DNA from: Vespula vulgaris
Taxonomy: Eukaryota; Arthropoda; Insecta; Hymenoptera; Vespidae
NCBI RefSeq assembly: GCF_905475345.1
Contig: NC_066605.1
Location: forward strand, 1-64,000
DNA length: 64,000 bases
Direction of reading: 5' to 3'
Part shown: positions 62,767-64,000 of the stretch, piece by piece
Position numbering within the stretch: the first letter of the stretch is position 1
Layout of the letters: every line of letters begins with the position of its first letter
Notes under the pieces: generated by a model
What the model was told of the DNA's origin: nothing
What the model saw: the letters and a program-made list of their open reading frames with translations, nothing else
Database searches by the model: none
Program-made: the position numbers and the translations under genes

Positions 62767-64000
62767 ATGAGTTCGATCTTTGGTGGGGGGAGTAGCGACA
62801 ATAACGTTAACGTTGTCATCTTCGATACGTCAAAGAATGAAAGAAAATTGAACGAGGAGTTCAAAGTGTTGCAGAGAAAGTTAAAACCAAAATGGAAATT
62901 GGTCGAGTAAGTAACCTTCCTCGATCGTTTTGCGCGAACGCTGTACCGTTTGATCTTCCATGGAATTTCTTTCAGAAACAACGATACCATCACCGAAGAG
63001 TCACTGACGAGTGGAAGGGTCTTTGTACTCCCGGGACCAAGAAATAAGTTCACCGAAATCGAAATGAACACTATCCGTAATTTTGTCAACAACGGCGGCA
63101 ACGTTCTGGTGATGTTAGGCGAAGGTGGCGAAAACAAATCGAACACGAATATTAATTTCTTGATCGAGGAATACGGGGTGATGGTGAACAATGGTAGAGT
63201 TATATATCGATCGACTTTTCTTTTCGATAGTACATGCAAATGCTTTGGAATGTTTCAGACAGCGTCGTACGTATGGGCTATAATCAAACGTTGCACCCGA
63301 AGGAATGTCTCGTCTCTCAAGGCTTGTCCAACAAATCGACGTTTTTGAAGAATCACAACGAATACTCGTAAGAACATCCGATGAGATAAACAAACGGTCG
63401 CCGTCATTAATGTTATATTCCTTGATCGATCAGAGACATCAATTTCCTATATCCATACGGCGCAACATTGAACGTTGTGCAACCATCGGTGGTCGCGTTG
63501 TCAAGCGGCTCGATTGCTATTCCAATGAACAGACCTATCTGTGCTTACTATTCGGGTAAAAGCGGATCTGGTAAACTGGTTGTTTTGGGCTCGGCCAGGA
63601 TGTTTACGGATCCGTATATCGAGAGGGAGAAGAATAGTGCCTTGCAAGAAATGATTTTCGATTTCTTCGATTCGAACGATACGGCCGAGAAAGATTTTCA
63701 ATCGGACGACGTCGATGTAAGTCTACAAAAAAAAAAAAGAAAGAGGGAAAAAGAAAAAAAAATCAAAGATTCACGATCTATGACCTTACGATTTACGACT
63801 CTTCGTCTTTGGGGTATTTTTTTAGTTTTGGGAGTACAACTTTGTACCCGATATAACGCAACAAGCGGACAATCCAAAAGTTTGTACGCAGGATCTCGAC
63901 AACATCGAGGTTCCGCGAGAATATACGAAATTGTTTAAACATCACTTTTATTCGATAAACTTGAATATGGTACCGGCTGCTATAAAGGCATACGAAACTT
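62767..64000 (+). CDS. IFT52: Intraflagellar transport protein IFT52, 5' part (exons 1-5, first 308 codons)
   Basis: Core subunit of the IFT-B complex that moves cargo in cilia; in insects it is needed in sensory neurons and sperm-related cilia. Exons: 62,767-62,906, 62,976-63,193, 63,259-63,367, 63,434-63,716 and 63,826 onward, cut by the window end. All borders are GT-AG and the phases agree. The visible part holds the N-terminal GIFT (GATase-like) domain: VVIFDTSKNE, RVFVLPGPRNKFTE, NFVNNGGNVLVMLGEGGE, INFLIEEYGVMVNND and GSGKLVVLGSARMFTD. The last exon (FWEYNFVPD...) leads toward the IFT88- and IFT46-binding C-terminus, which is outside the window. The ATG is the first in frame after a CT-rich stretch. 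Confidence 0.95.

Overview
This window is the left end of an insect chromosome, most likely from an aculeate hymenopteran and perhaps a vespid wasp. The evidence is an 11-bp telomeric satellite (TTGCGTCTGGG on the strand running toward the end), AT-rich DNA full of GA/CT, CA and AT microsatellites, small introns with GT-AG borders, and insect-type versions of synaptotagmin 1, VGLUT, 7B2, a TBP-related factor and IFT52. The species is an inference; I recall 11-nt motifs of this kind being reported in Hymenoptera but could not check it.

Bases 1-20,700 are telomere and subtelomere and hold no gene I can support. From the tip inward they contain: about 382 nearly perfect copies of CCCAGACGCAA (1-4,203); a sharp switch to 12-13-bp degenerate relatives (4,204-4,775); a roughly 333-bp satellite with four very similar central copies and older flanks (about 5,400-9,450); four copies of a 104-bp AT-rich repeat (9,890-10,312); a 20-bp minisatellite (10,605-10,990); and a large field of related repeats (11.5-20.7 kb). 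That field includes a recent duplication of about 1.7 kb, a 590-bp tandem repeat, and seven copies of a GC-rich cassette that looks like a promoter. A separate 1.2-kb stretch inside it carries a TATA box, a strong two-stem hairpin and a splice-donor-like sequence.

The gene part starts at about 27.7 kb. Syt1 (+, 8 coding exons, 444 aa) faces tail to tail a secreted pancreatic-lipase/PLA1-family enzyme (-, 7 exons, 352 aa). Next come a vesicular glutamate transporter (-, 8 exons, 640 aa), a long unrecognised Arg/Ser/Glu-rich protein (-, about 1,062 aa), the neuroendocrine chaperone 7B2 (+, 4 coding exons, 237 aa), a divergent TBP-related factor (-, 5 exons, 244 aa) and the 5' part of IFT52 (+, cut by the window end). 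Exon borders were derived by hand; for the seven models the phases add up to open frames, but none has been checked against transcripts.

Three of the genes (Syt1, VGLUT, 7B2) work in regulated secretion: Syt1 senses calcium for vesicle fusion, VGLUT loads glutamate into vesicles, and 7B2 escorts prohormone convertase 2 in dense-core granules. They lie within 23-60 kb of the chromosome end. The TBP-related factor and IFT52 are head to head with about 600 bp between their starts, and an RFX/X-box-like site lies in that interval, as expected for a cilium gene.
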